A stretch of 41,458 nucleotides of DNA, taken from the NCBI GenBank assembly GCA_947564645.1, contig CANOCU010000030.1, positions 1 to 41,458 of the forward strand, written 5' to 3'. The stretch is from an uncultured Lachnospiraceae bacterium. GTDB taxonomy: Bacteria; Bacillota; Clostridia; Lachnospirales; Lachnospiraceae. This document shows, piece by piece, positions 1 through 7,661 of the stretch. Numbering within the stretch: position 1 is the first letter of the stretch; every line of letters begins with the position of its first letter. Under the pieces are notes generated by a model. The model was not told where the DNA came from. It made no database searches and was given only the letters and a program-made list of their open reading frames with translations. Made by a program: the position numbers and the translations under genes.

Positions 1-395
1 TTCCGGATGAGATCGTTGAAGCGGCGTATATTGACGGGGCATCTGAGACGCAGACTTTCCTTAAGGTAGTGGTTCCGCTTGCCAAGCCGATCATCGCGAC
101 CATCGGCCTGTTTGCCGGAATTGCTTACTGGAATGACTGGAATAACGGCTATGTATATCTGAACAGAAGACAGGATCTGTATTCCATACAGAATCTTCTG
201 AACAGGATCGTGCAGAATATTCAATATCTGCTCCAGTCCGGTGATTCCAATGCGGCGGCCCTGTTAGCTAATCTGCCCACGGTATCGGTGCGTATGGCTA
301 TGGCGATCGCAGGTGTGCTGCCGGTATTGGTGATCTATCCTTTTGTGCAGAACAATTTTGTCAAGGGTATCACGCTGGGAGGCGTGAAGGGCTGA
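1..395 (+). CDS. Carbohydrate ABC transporter permease, MalG-type (C-terminal part)
   Basis: The reading frame is open from the window edge (codons begin at base 3) to the TGA at 393-395, so the gene starts outside. The visible part begins in the cytoplasmic EAA loop: PDEIVEAAYIDGA is the classic EAA motif by which CUT1 permeases contact the ATPase. It is followed by a membrane segment (about IIATIGLFAGIAYW), an extracytoplasmic loop and a final helix, and it ends with the GGVKG tail typical of MalG-family proteins. The glycosidase gene follows 55 bp downstream in the same direction, so the importer probably supplies that enzyme with an oligosaccharide. Family is clear; substrate unknown. Confidence 0.93.
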   Translation, partial: PDEIVEAAYIDGASETQTFLKVVVPLAKPIIATIGLFAGIAYWNDWNNGYVYLNRRQDLYSIQNLLNRIVQNIQYLLQSGDSNAAALLANLPTVSVRMAMAIAGVLPVLVIYPFVQNNFVKGITLGGVKG

Positions 396-450
396 TGTCT
401 GACCGCTTTAGGAATAGGATGTCGTATGGGTCGTACATATGGAGGTAAAC

Positions 451-1755
451 ATGAAAAAAGCAGTTGATTACAGGACCCTGCGAGGGTTCAATTACACACA
501 GCCGGATGCTGTGAATGACAGGGAGTTCTGGACGGATTATCATCATGATATTGTGGACAGGGATATGGGTTATGCCGAGAGACTTCACTTAAACAGCGCG
601 CGGATCTTCTTAAGCTATGATTTCTATAAAGAGAATCCGGAGCGGTTTCTTGCCAATGTGAAGGATTTTGTGCAGACCGCATGGAAACATGGCATTTCTA
701 CCAATCCGATCATTTTTATGGGCTTCCGTTTCCGTGAAGACGAACTTCCACCGGAAGGATTTATGTTGGAGGCCGGTCTTCGGCCGATCGCCAGGACGCT
801 TGAGGATCCTTCCAGCTGGTACATCGGAGAGCAGTATTTTGACGCGCTTTATGATGCGATCGGCAAAGAGGAGGGCCTTCTGTTCTGGGATATCGCGAAT
901 GAGCCCGGCTATACGGATAATTTTGTGACATGGTATGAGGAGGAGCCTTCTTATGTGCAGGATTATCAGGAACGGCCCGACATGGAGGCTTTGCGCTACA
1001 GACAGGAGAAGACCTGGGAGATCGTCCGCCACTTCTGTAAGTATGTGAAGGGCAGGGATCCGGTGCACGATATTGGTATCGGGAATATCTTTATCTATGA
1101 GACGGAGCCAAGTAAAACGGCAGAGCTGGTTGATGTGATCGTGTTCCATGATTATTGCCCTACCAGGAAGCGGATGCGCGATACACTGGAGTATGCGAAG
1201 CAGATGAGTGAAAAATACGGCAAGCCTGTTCTGGATAACGAAATGTGCTGTATCGGCAGAGCCAATCCGTATGAGATGTCCATTGAACTGCATGATGAAT
1301 ATGGTGTGGGCTGGTATCTGTTTGAGCTGATGATCGGTAAGGACATGTGGTCGAGGGTACATGGGGTGGTTTATCCGGACGGCACGGTCAGAGATCCTTC
1401 CATCGTATCCGCCATCTACGGATTCTTCCGCAACAGAGGGGAGAACGCGGTCCGTTCCGACGTGAATCAGGAGGACTATGTGAGAAGAGCCTGCATCCTG
1501 GCGCAGCGGACGCTGCGTAAGGCAAGGCAGAATCAGGGATTTGACCGCAGCCATGATGTGGAAGATCTGTTGGAGGTCTGCGAGTTTGTGGCGAATCTTC
1601 TGGAAGGCGGTGAACTGGTGCCGATGGCATATCCGCCGACGGCTAAGATCGCGGCATACAGGAGGCGTGAGAATGTGGATTCCATGGAAGTTGCGGATTA
1701 CCTGACGGAGCTGATCGACATGCTGAAGAAGGCGTGCCATGTGATAGAGATCTGA
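451..1755 (+). CDS. Cytosolic clan GH-A-like glycoside hydrolase (cellulase/xylanase-like)
   Basis: 434 aa. An in-frame ATG lies at 439, but the Shine-Dalgarno GGAGGT is at 441-446, inside that extension, so translation must start at ATG 451. The protein looks like a TIM-barrel retaining glycosidase related to GH5. WDIANEPG carries the likely acid/base Glu (about E151) and VLDNEMC the likely nucleophile (about E264). There is no signal peptide, so it should act on imported oligosaccharides. The last 100 residues form a charged helical extension beyond the barrel. It follows the ABC permease gene in the same operon and is closed by a terminator at 1765-1805. Exact GH family and substrate cannot be read from the sequence. 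Confidence 0.82.
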   Translation: MKKAVDYRTLRGFNYTQPDAVNDREFWTDYHHDIVDRDMGYAERLHLNSARIFLSYDFYKENPERFLANVKDFVQTAWKHGISTNPIIFMGFRFREDELPPEGFMLEAGLRPIARTLEDPSSWYIGEQYFDALYDAIGKEEGLLFWDIANEPGYTDNFVTWYEEEPSYVQDYQERPDMEALRYRQEKTWEIVRHFCKYVKGRDPVHDIGIGNIFIYETEPSKTAELVDVIVFHDYCPTRKRMRDTLEYAKQMSEKYGKPVLDNEMCCIGRANPYEMSIELHDEYGVGWYLFELMIGKDMWSRVHGVVYPDGTVRDPSIVSAIYGFFRNRGENAVRSDVNQEDYVRRACILAQRTLRKARQNQGFDRSHDVEDLLEVCEFVANLLEGGELVPMAYPPTAKIAAYRRRENVDSMEVADYLTELIDMLKKACHVIEI

Positions 1756-1764
1756 ACGGACAAG

Positions 1765-1805
1765 GCGCAGAGCTGCTTGAGATAGCAAGGGCTTTGCGCT
1801 TTTTT
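1765..1805 (+). terminator. Rho-independent terminator after the first glycosidase gene
   Basis: A 9-bp stem GCGCAGAGC (1765-1773) pairs with GCTTTGCGC (1791-1799) with one G-T wobble, and six T follow at 1800-1805. It separates the ABC/glycosidase operon from the LytTR two-component operon. Confidence 0.85.
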
Positions 1806-1811
1806 GATGCC

Positions 1812-1841
1812 TCCTGTCATGACAGGAAAACGACCGTTCAT
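1812..1841 (+). promoter_or_regulatory. Predicted LytTR-type direct-repeat binding site
   Basis: ACCGTTCAT (1833-1841) fits the LytTR consensus [TA][AC][CA]GTTN[AG][TG] at all nine positions. TCCTGTCAT (1812-1820) is a weaker copy (7 of 9) exactly 12 bp upstream, which is the AgrA-like geometry of two 9-bp repeats on one DNA face. CATGACAGGA is also repeated 21 bp apart (1818 and 1839), and TCCTGTCATGACAGGA (1812-1827) is a perfect palindrome. A TATAGT -10 candidate at 1876-1881 has no good -35, as expected for an activated promoter. It lies just upstream of the LytTR regulator gene, suggesting autoregulation. Confidence 0.6.
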
Positions 1842-1917
1842 GACAGGAAGGAACCGGAGCGCGGACGATGGCCGATATAGTATATGGGGCAGGAAGTGAA
1901 ATGAAAAGACAGGGCAG

Positions 1918-2631
1918 GTGACGAAATTGTTGTCGATCGCGGTATGTGATGATGAGATTCTGGAATGTTGTAATATGGCCGGCAGGATCGGTGCGCTTCT
2001 GGAGGAAATGAAGACGCCATGCATGGTGCGGCAGTTCAACAGCGGACGGGAACTGCTGCAGGCCGAAGAAGACTTTGATATTATTTTCCTCGATATCATC
2101 ATGCGGGAACTGGACGGTATGAGGACGGCGCAGCTTTTCCGGGAAAGAGCTTATGACGGGATACTGGTCTTCGTCTCTTCCAGCCGGAACTATGTGTTTG
2201 ACGCCTACGATGTGGAGGCGTTTCAGTATCTGCTAAAGCCCGTCGATGACCGGAAACTGCGGCATGTATTGGACAAGATCGTGTCAAGGACAAAGGAGCA
2301 CTCCCGGGACTTTATACTGGTCAGCAAGGAACGGCAGAAAAGAAAGCTGTTTCTGGATGACATCTACTATTTTGAGATCCGGGGCAGGGTGATCGAGGTA
2401 CATGGGACGGAGGGCGTTTTCACCTATTATGAGCAGATCGGCGTGTTGGAGAGGAACCTGCAGGGAAAAGGGTTCTGCCGGTGCCATAAGAGCTATCTGG
2501 TCAATCTGCGGCATGTGGACGGGTATAACAGGCAGGAGGCGATTCTTGACTGCAAAGAGCGGGTGATGATCGCCAAGCGGCGATATGAGCAGTTCTGCCG
2601 GGAGATACTGGCGTATATGAAGAATATATAG
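1918..2631 (+). CDS. LytTR-family response regulator (AgrA-like)
   Basis: 237 aa if started at GTG 1918; TTG 1927 is better spaced from AGGGCAGG (1911-1918) and is a real alternative, so the start is uncertain. The receiver domain (about 1-125) shows IAVCDDE, FLDIIM with phospho-acceptor about D59, SSS and LLKPVDD with the conserved Lys. The C-terminal LytTR DNA-binding domain (about 138-235) shows the typical FILV, IYYFEIRGR, FCRCHKSYLVNL and DGYNR blocks. It lies 36 bp upstream of an AgrC-like kinase, the evident partner. No agrB/agrD-type peptide genes are present, so it is probably not a quorum-sensing locus. Confidence 0.92.
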   Translation: MTKLLSIAVCDDEILECCNMAGRIGALLEEMKTPCMVRQFNSGRELLQAEEDFDIIFLDIIMRELDGMRTAQLFRERAYDGILVFVSSSRNYVFDAYDVEAFQYLLKPVDDRKLRHVLDKIVSRTKEHSRDFILVSKERQKRKLFLDDIYYFEIRGRVIEVHGTEGVFTYYEQIGVLERNLQGKGFCRCHKSYLVNLRHVDGYNRQEAILDCKERVMIAKRRYEQFCREILAYMKNI

Positions 2632-2667
2632 GAAAAAGGTATTGGAAAAAGTATAGGGAAAACGGTT

Positions 2668-4092
2668 ATGATGCCAGGTTTTGTGATTGTTTTTATAACG
2701 GCCTTGTGCCGGTTGGGATACCTTTGGGCGGCAGTCAGGTTTTGCAGAAGGTATCTGGAGATCTCGCGGGTCAGAGAGAGGATATGGATAGCGTTTCTTC
2801 TGGGCGGCGGCGTGCTTGGCAGTGCGCTGTATGAAAATTTTGCGGCCCTTCCGAATATTCTGTTTACGCTGGGACAGCATGTGGCATTGATCGGATCGGT
2901 GCTTTTGTTGTTTCGGGGAAGGACAGAGAGGAAGCTTATGACGAGCGCAATCCTGACTGCGGTGACGACGCTTACGGGGAGCTTCGTTACATCGCTTACG
3001 GCGTGTCTGCTGTTGGTCTGGAAGCATACCTGGTATCATATGCCGGTGCCGGTCATTGATATGAGCGAGGAATATCTGATCATTTGCTGTGTACAGTCTG
3101 CGAAGATGCTGACAGTCTGGTGGCTTTCGAGACGGCAGATTTCGTTTCTGGTTCAGGAGAGTCCGCCGCTTATCCGGGTTCGTGAAGTCACTGATCCCGG
3201 ATGGAAGAAGGGACATGCACTCCTGGCGATTCCGCTCTTTGCGGTCACGTTACTGATCGATGTGGCGAACTGGGGTGCAAGTTACGGCGTGATGGTCAGA
3301 AGCGGCGGCAACATGGGGCTGTATTATGATCAGATCTTCAGTCATACGGAATTTCTGATCCTGACGGCGCTGTCTATGTGCGCGGTGGGTTTCTATCTTT
3401 TCGGATTGGACAGGATTTGTCTGGAGCAGACCAAAAGCGCACAGTATCATGCTCAGATCGCGGCTTACCGGATGTTAGAAGAGCAGTATGGACAGGCGGA
3501 GCGTCTGCGGCATGATATGAAAAACCATGTGCTCGCCCTGACGGGGTTATTACGGAACAGAGAATGGGAGAAAATGTCGGAGTATCTGGATAGTATGCGG
3601 GATGGCGGTGGTTTTGGAGCGGCGGAGGAAGCTACGGGAAACAGTGCGGTGGATGCGCTGTTGTATCAGAAGCGGCAGAGGGCAGAAAACAGGCGGATCA
3701 GGTGGCTGTGCGATGTGCAGATCCCGAAGACATGTTGCATCCAGGCATTTGATTTGTGCGTATTGTTTGGAAATATTCTCGATAATGCGCTAGAGGCGTG
3801 TGAGAGGATGGAACGCGGCGGGGGAGTGTGCTATGATGAGCATGAGGGCGCGGCAGTTTCGGAACAGTTTATCGATGTGCAGGCCAGAGCCGTCAAAAGC
3901 TGTTTTCTGTTGGAAGTAAGAAACAGCGTCAGTCCGGTGGAGGAATGCGGGAACGGGAGGAAGAGCCGGCCTGGTATCGGACTCATGAATGTCAGGGATG
4001 TGGTGAGGCGATACGACGGCGTTATGAATACAAAGCTGGAGGACGGTGTTTTTACGATCTCGGTGCTTGTGCCGCATATGACATCAAACTGA
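2668..4092 (+). CDS. AgrC-like sensor histidine kinase (GHKL ATPase)
   Basis: 474 aa. The N-terminal 260 residues contain about six hydrophobic segments with short loops and no large extracellular sensor domain, like AgrC/ComD kinases. RLRHDMKNHV holds the phospho-accepting His (about H282), in the SpoOB-like dimerisation helix of this class. The GHKL ATPase follows: N-box GNILDNALEACE (about 367-378) and G-box PGIGLMNVRDVV near 445. The signal is not predictable. An adjacent in-frame ATG at 2671 is an equivalent start; AGGGAA upstream serves either. It should phosphorylate the LytTR regulator encoded just before it. Confidence 0.9.
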   Translation: MMPGFVIVFITALCRLGYLWAAVRFCRRYLEISRVRERIWIAFLLGGGVLGSALYENFAALPNILFTLGQHVALIGSVLLLFRGRTERKLMTSAILTAVTTLTGSFVTSLTACLLLVWKHTWYHMPVPVIDMSEEYLIICCVQSAKMLTVWWLSRRQISFLVQESPPLIRVREVTDPGWKKGHALLAIPLFAVTLLIDVANWGASYGVMVRSGGNMGLYYDQIFSHTEFLILTALSMCAVGFYLFGLDRICLEQTKSAQYHAQIAAYRMLEEQYGQAERLRHDMKNHVLALTGLLRNREWEKMSEYLDSMRDGGGFGAAEEATGNSAVDALLYQKRQRAENRRIRWLCDVQIPKTCCIQAFDLCVLFGNILDNALEACERMERGGGVCYDEHEGAAVSEQFIDVQARAVKSCFLLEVRNSVSPVEECGNGRKSRPGIGLMNVRDVVRRYDGVMNTKLEDGVFTISVLVPHMTSN

Positions 4093-4191
4093 CTGTTTAA
4101 AACAGAAAGATAAGACCTTCTGCGGATGCCTCCGAAAGAATACAGGAGAGACGTTTTCCGGATAAGGAACACAAAGATTGGAGGAGATGCC

Positions 4192-4677
4192 ATGCATACA
4201 AAGACAATGGAAGGGCTGATCGGTGCAAGAACTAATATGAACCTGATGGATACGCCGATGCGGGTCTACAAGGAAGCCAGGCGCAAGGGTGATCTGGGTG
4301 CAATGGAAAGAGCGATGGGCTATGCCAGTGATTTCAAGGGCAGGGCGGACGAATACAAGGAAGTGGCCGATGAGGGCATGAAGAAAGAAGCCGAGGAGGC
4401 CAAGGAGAAGGAAAAGCTGGAGCTGGAGGAGCTGGAAAAGAAGAGAGAAGAACGAAAGGAAGAGAACAAGGAGCAGACCGGCAGGCCGGAACATGCAGAC
4501 ACGGTGGAGCTGAGCGAAGAAGGGAAGGGATTGATGCATGAGAATCTGGATTCGGCTGGTGATGATCCTTCTGCTTGTGTGGCGGATCCTGCTGCTTTGA
4601 AGGAGCCGGTGCTGTACACAAGCGCCGGAACGGCGAAACCGGCGGAAACAAAGCCGACGGTGTCCGTTTCGGTGTAG
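4192..4677 (+). CDS. Small highly charged coiled-coil protein of unknown function
   Basis: 161 aa. ATG 4192 is preceded by GGAGGAG (4180-4186), which makes it the likely start rather than ATG 4126 in the same frame. The N-terminal 60 residues (MHTKTMEGLIG, then MRVYKEARRKGDLGAMERAMGYASDF) look like a conserved helical domain. Residues about 65-105 are almost only E, K, A and L and should form a single long helix or coiled coil. The C-terminus is low complexity and disordered. There is no signal peptide and no membrane segment. It lies 99 bp after the AgrC-like kinase with no terminator between, so it may be a regulated target or accessory of the LytTR system. I do not recognise a function. 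Confidence 0.7.
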   Translation: MHTKTMEGLIGARTNMNLMDTPMRVYKEARRKGDLGAMERAMGYASDFKGRADEYKEVADEGMKKEAEEAKEKEKLELEELEKKREERKEENKEQTGRPEHADTVELSEEGKGLMHENLDSAGDDPSACVADPAALKEPVLYTSAGTAKPAETKPTVSVSV

Positions 4678-4787
4678 GAACGTGAATTCGGCGTTGCAGT
4701 AGGACAGCAGACGGTAAGATTATGACGGTTCAATACAGGGGAACAACAGTGTATCAGGCAACCACATTAGAAATGAATGGAAGAAAT

Positions 4788-4832
4788 AAGAAATGGCAGA
4801 TCCGGATAGACCGGAGACTGCCATTTCTTTTT
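4788..4832 (+). terminator. Strong intrinsic terminator with internal stem
   Basis: Twelve bp AAGAAATGGCAG (4788-4799) pair perfectly with CTGCCATTTCTT (4818-4829). An inner TCCGG/CCGGA stem (4801-4805/4811-4815) extends it and T residues follow to 4832. The left side is A-rich, so it could also stop minus-strand transcription from the decayed GH13 gene next to it. Confidence 0.88.
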
Positions 4833-4836
4833 CCAA

Positions 4837-5031
4837 TCATTTCAGTTTTTTCCCCGCAACGAGTGCCTGCCAGGGGAGAAGCATGCGCTGTTCTCCAATG
4901 CTGCCCTGTGAAGCATACGGACAGGAAATATCCGAAATTGCAGCATAGTTATTGAGAAAAATCTCATATTCGGACAGGCCTACGACGTAAGGGCGCTCTT
5001 TTTCTGAATAGTTCAATATAACAAGCAATGA
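4837..5031 (-). pseudogene. Remnant of a GH13 alpha-glucosidase C-terminus
   Basis: On the minus strand about 64 codons read as the beta-sandwich tail of oligo-1,6-glucosidase/alpha-glucosidases: LLVILNYSEKE, then YEIFLNNY, then MLLPWQALV, matching the family's usual LVVxNFSxKE...ELLISNY...LxPYEAxV order. The frame is closed upstream by a stop at 5032-5034, and no catalytic barrel is found further upstream. It is therefore a truncated 3' scar ending at the normal stop (4837-4839), right beside the terminator that probably belonged to the gene. Recognised from family knowledge; an alignment would settle it. Confidence 0.65.
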
Positions 5032-5164
5032 TCATAACAGGAAGTCGGTGGAGTTTTCGTGTATTTATGGTAAATCGCGGATAAATAGTTTATACTACTG
5101 GAAATGGACGCTGCAAAAGGCGGATCTGGTCATGGGATCCGTGATAGAAAATATGCAATAAAAA

Positions 5165-5218
5165 CCCTTATAATAAGGGTATAATCAGATTGAAACATCC
5201 TCATTATAAGGATATAAT
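5165..5218 (+). promoter_or_regulatory. Tandem operator/-10 modules upstream of the HipBST-like operon
   Basis: Two related modules of a 15-bp dyad followed directly by TATAAT: CCCTTATAATAAGGG (5165-5179) plus TATAAT (5180-5185), and TCCTCATTATAAGGA (5198-5212) plus TATAAT (5213-5218). They start exactly 33 bp apart, about three helical turns. The first dyad has perfect 7-bp arms around one base. The HTH gene begins 68 bp downstream, so autorepression by its product, usual for toxin-antitoxin operons, is the simplest reading. Confidence 0.6.
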
Positions 5219-5286
5219 AGAATAGATAAAGCACTGTATCGGCATCATATCAGTACAGATAGGATGAAAACAGGAGGAGATCCTAC

Positions 5287-5829
5287 ATGGTTACATTTGC
5301 GATATCGGACAGGATAACGGCAGAAGAGATCAGGAGTATCCGCAGAAAGCTTGAACTTACACAGGCGGAGTTTGCGCGGTTGGTCAACGTTTCGAAGAAG
5401 ACTATAGAGAGATGGGAGACAGGCGGCAAGGAGATTACCGGGCCAATCGTGACGCTGGCGAAGCTGCTCCTGGAATATCCGCAGATCAAAGAGGAACTGA
5501 TGGTCCCAGAGAGGAGCAGTCTGCTCAGACTCTGGTATATGGAAGGCGATAAGGTGTGCACGATCATCGATGTGGATGAGCGTCACAGGAGAGTGAAGAT
5601 TTACAATTATACCAGAGATTATATCGCAAGGGCGTTTGGGAAGAATGAGCATCCGGATTTCGAGGCGTATGAAGCATTTCTTGAATCCAGATGTTTTCCG
5701 AGGAGCAGAGACAAGATGAAACTGATGTTACGGGAATTGGATCTGCCTTTTTATGATCCTTTGATGATCATCGGGAAGACGCAGGGAAGAATGGCAGAAG
5801 ACGATTTCTGGATACGGATCGAGAAGTGA
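5287..5829 (+). CDS. XRE-family HTH protein fused to a HipA N-terminal/HipS-like domain (antitoxin candidate)
   Basis: 180 aa, start supported by AGGAG at 5274-5278. Residues about 10-70 are an XRE helix-turn-helix: RRKLELTQAEFARLVNVSKKTIERWE, with ITGPIVTLAKLLLEYP as the closing helix. The C-terminal half resembles HipA N-subdomain 1, the part that is free-standing HipS in HipBST systems: FLESRCFPRSRDKM...LDLPFYDPLMIIGKTQGRMAED parallels the LLPDSPIVRDRI...FDLLSEIGRDSVGA block of HipA. The HipA-kinase gene follows 43 bp downstream. The protein would thus combine the DNA-binding HipB and the neutralising HipS functions, which is inference. Two operator-like dyads lie upstream. Confidence 0.78.
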   Translation: MVTFAISDRITAEEIRSIRRKLELTQAEFARLVNVSKKTIERWETGGKEITGPIVTLAKLLLEYPQIKEELMVPERSSLLRLWYMEGDKVCTIIDVDERHRRVKIYNYTRDYIARAFGKNEHPDFEAYEAFLESRCFPRSRDKMKLMLRELDLPFYDPLMIIGKTQGRMAEDDFWIRIEK

Positions 5830-5872
5830 CCGGACAAAGGCTGCGGACATACGATAGTGAGTGAGGTAAGCT

Positions 5873-6691
5873 ATGGTAGAACTTTTTGAACGGTTCGGGA
5901 AGACGGATGGCAGAAAGTCTTCCAAAGGGAATCAGCTAAAGTGGGAGAAAGAGGGAGTCTGGTACAAGGCAGATTACACCGGATACGAAGGGTTGGCCGA
6001 ATATGTCGTATCCGTGCTGCTTTCCGGCAGTAGTCTGAAAGAGGAAGAATACGTATCTTATCAAACGGAAGTGATTGTTTATCGTCACAGTCGGTATCTT
6101 GGCTGCAGAAGCAGGAATTTTCTGCCGGCAGGATGGAAACTGATCACATTGGAGCGGTTGTTTCAGAATATGTATGGTGAAAGCCTGAACGGAGCTATTT
6201 ATTCTATCAGGGAGTACGAAGCACGCGTGCGTTTTCTGGTAGAGCAGACGATCAGAATGACCGGGCTGGAGGAATTTGGGGTATATTTGAGTAAACTTCT
6301 GACGATTGACGCGCTGTTTCTGAATGAAGACAGGCACACACATAATATTGCGGTGCTGTTGGATGAGAGGGGACAGTATCACTATTGTCCGGTCTTTGAT
6401 AATGGTTCGGCGCTGTTGTCTGATACAACGATCGATTATCCCTTGACAGGAGATACGATCAGTCTGACAGGGGAAGCAAGAGCCAGGACAATCTGTCAGG
6501 ATTTTGATGAACAGTTGGATATTGTGGAGAAACTGTATGGGCAGCATCTGCAGTTTTCCTATGGACGGAAAGATATTGACAAATTGCTTTCAGAAGAGAA
6601 ATATTATCCTGCGGATATAAAACAGAGAGTGGCGACGATTCTGATGAATCAAAGAAGGAAATACCAGTATTTGTTTGCAGGCAGGAATTGA
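5873..6691 (+). CDS. HipA/HipT-like serine/threonine kinase (toxin candidate)
   Basis: 272 aa, well short of full HipA (about 440) and close to HipT size, so N-subdomain 1 is absent; its equivalent appears fused to the upstream HTH protein. Kinase features are present: a Ser-rich loop KSSKGNQLKW near residues 15-25 as candidate autophosphorylation or P-loop segment, WYKADYTGYEGLAEYV with the ATP-binding Lys and partner Glu, LNEDRHTHN with catalytic D153 and N158, and VFDNGSALL with metal-binding D176. HipA-family kinases arrest growth by phosphorylating aminoacyl-tRNA synthetases (GltX or TrpS in known cases); the target here is unknown. SD GAGGTAAG precedes ATG 5873. Confidence 0.82.
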   Translation: MVELFERFGKTDGRKSSKGNQLKWEKEGVWYKADYTGYEGLAEYVVSVLLSGSSLKEEEYVSYQTEVIVYRHSRYLGCRSRNFLPAGWKLITLERLFQNMYGESLNGAIYSIREYEARVRFLVEQTIRMTGLEEFGVYLSKLLTIDALFLNEDRHTHNIAVLLDERGQYHYCPVFDNGSALLSDTTIDYPLTGDTISLTGEARARTICQDFDEQLDIVEKLYGQHLQFSYGRKDIDKLLSEEKYYPADIKQRVATILMNQRRKYQYLFAGRN

Positions 6692-6748
6692 GAAATATAC
6701 CATTATCCTATAGCGGTTGGAGAGGAATGCAATTAAGGAGGAAACAGC

Positions 6749-7585
6749 ATGCCGATCGGAGTTATCACAAATGCACTGGTAGTAGTCATCGGAGGAATCG
6801 TGGGCGCACTGGCAGGGGACAAGATCAGCCAGTCGTTTAAAGACAATCTGAATACGGTATTCGGGGCGTGCGCCATGGCTATGGGTATCAGCTCGATCGT
6901 GCTGATGGAGAATATGCCGGCGGTGGTCTTTTCAGTCATTGTGGGAACTTCGATCGGGTTGGCCATGCACCTTGGAGAATGGATCAACAGAGCCAGCCTG
7001 ATGATGCAGAAGGGGATCAGCAGAGTGCTCGGAGGAGCGCGGAAAACAAGTGCGGATCGGCCGGGTTATGCAGACGGGACAGGCAGCGCAGAGAAGCCGG
7101 AAGAGGCAGACAGGATAAGCAGCACGGACAAGACGGGCAAAATGGATGCGGCAGGAAAAGCAGGCGATAACGGTGCAGTGCTGGTGACGGCGCTGGTATT
7201 GTTCTGCGCCAGCGGCACTGGGATCTACGGTGCTATCGTAGCGGGCATGACAGGAGACCATTCCATCCTGCTGGCAAAATCCATTCTGGACTTTGCCACG
7301 GCGCTCATCTTTGCCTGTACGCTGGGGATCGTCGTGTCTCTGATCGCCCTGCCGCAGTTTCTCATTTTCATGGCGCTTTATCTGCTGGCGGGGATGATCT
7401 ATCCGCTGTGCACACCGGCTATGATCAATGATTTTAAGGCCTGTGGCGGAATCCTTCTGCTGGCCACCGGATTTCGGATGATCAGGGTGAAGGAATTTCC
7501 GGTGGCGGATATGATCCCGGCCATGGCGTTGGCGATGCCGGTGAGTTATCTGTGGACAAACTATGTTATGCCGTTTATGGGGTGA
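6749..7585 (+). CDS. DUF554 family membrane protein (YdfK-like)
   Basis: 278 aa with an excellent AAGGAGG site at 6736-6742. The start MPIGVITNALVVVIGGIVGALAGDKIS, the FGACAMAMGI block and the later ASGTGIYGAIVAGMTGDHSILLAKSILDF block are characteristic of DUF554 proteins, polytopic membrane proteins of about 230 aa with unknown transport role. This one is longer because a hydrophilic low-complexity segment rich in G, A, D, K, S and T (about residues 96-142) is inserted between two membrane halves, probably a cytoplasmic loop. About six or seven membrane segments. It overlaps none of its neighbours but is co-directional with the exporter-like gene that follows. Confidence 0.88.
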   Translation: MPIGVITNALVVVIGGIVGALAGDKISQSFKDNLNTVFGACAMAMGISSIVLMENMPAVVFSVIVGTSIGLAMHLGEWINRASLMMQKGISRVLGGARKTSADRPGYADGTGSAEKPEEADRISSTDKTGKMDAAGKAGDNGAVLVTALVLFCASGTGIYGAIVAGMTGDHSILLAKSILDFATALIFACTLGIVVSLIALPQFLIFMALYLLAGMIYPLCTPAMINDFKACGGILLLATGFRMIRVKEFPVADMIPAMALAMPVSYLWTNYVMPFMG

Positions 7586-7661
7586 GTACAGGCAAAAGAC
7601 ACCGGAGGCGTTACGGCTTGCGGCCGGTCAGGCCATGAATTGGAAAGGGAAAGGCGGTTCT

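Noticed and set aside
610-1788. 392-codon minus-strand ORF opposite the first glycosidase gene
   Set aside because: Composition is that of an antisense shadow (rich in His, Arg and Ile), with no motif or ribosome site; the plus-strand frame has clear catalytic motifs. The same applies to long minus ORFs at 2284-3216, 10433-11440, 25113-26315, 26362-27387 and 35384-36661.
1918-4677. Agr-type peptide quorum-sensing locus
   Set aside because: Kinase and regulator are AgrC/AgrA-like, but there is no AgrB protease and no small precursor peptide with a Cys-containing core; the 161-aa protein is not a peptide precursor.
4722-4955. 77-codon plus-strand ORF after the charged protein
   Set aside because: It runs through the terminator hairpin and over the GH13 remnant, and has no ribosome site or recognisable motif.
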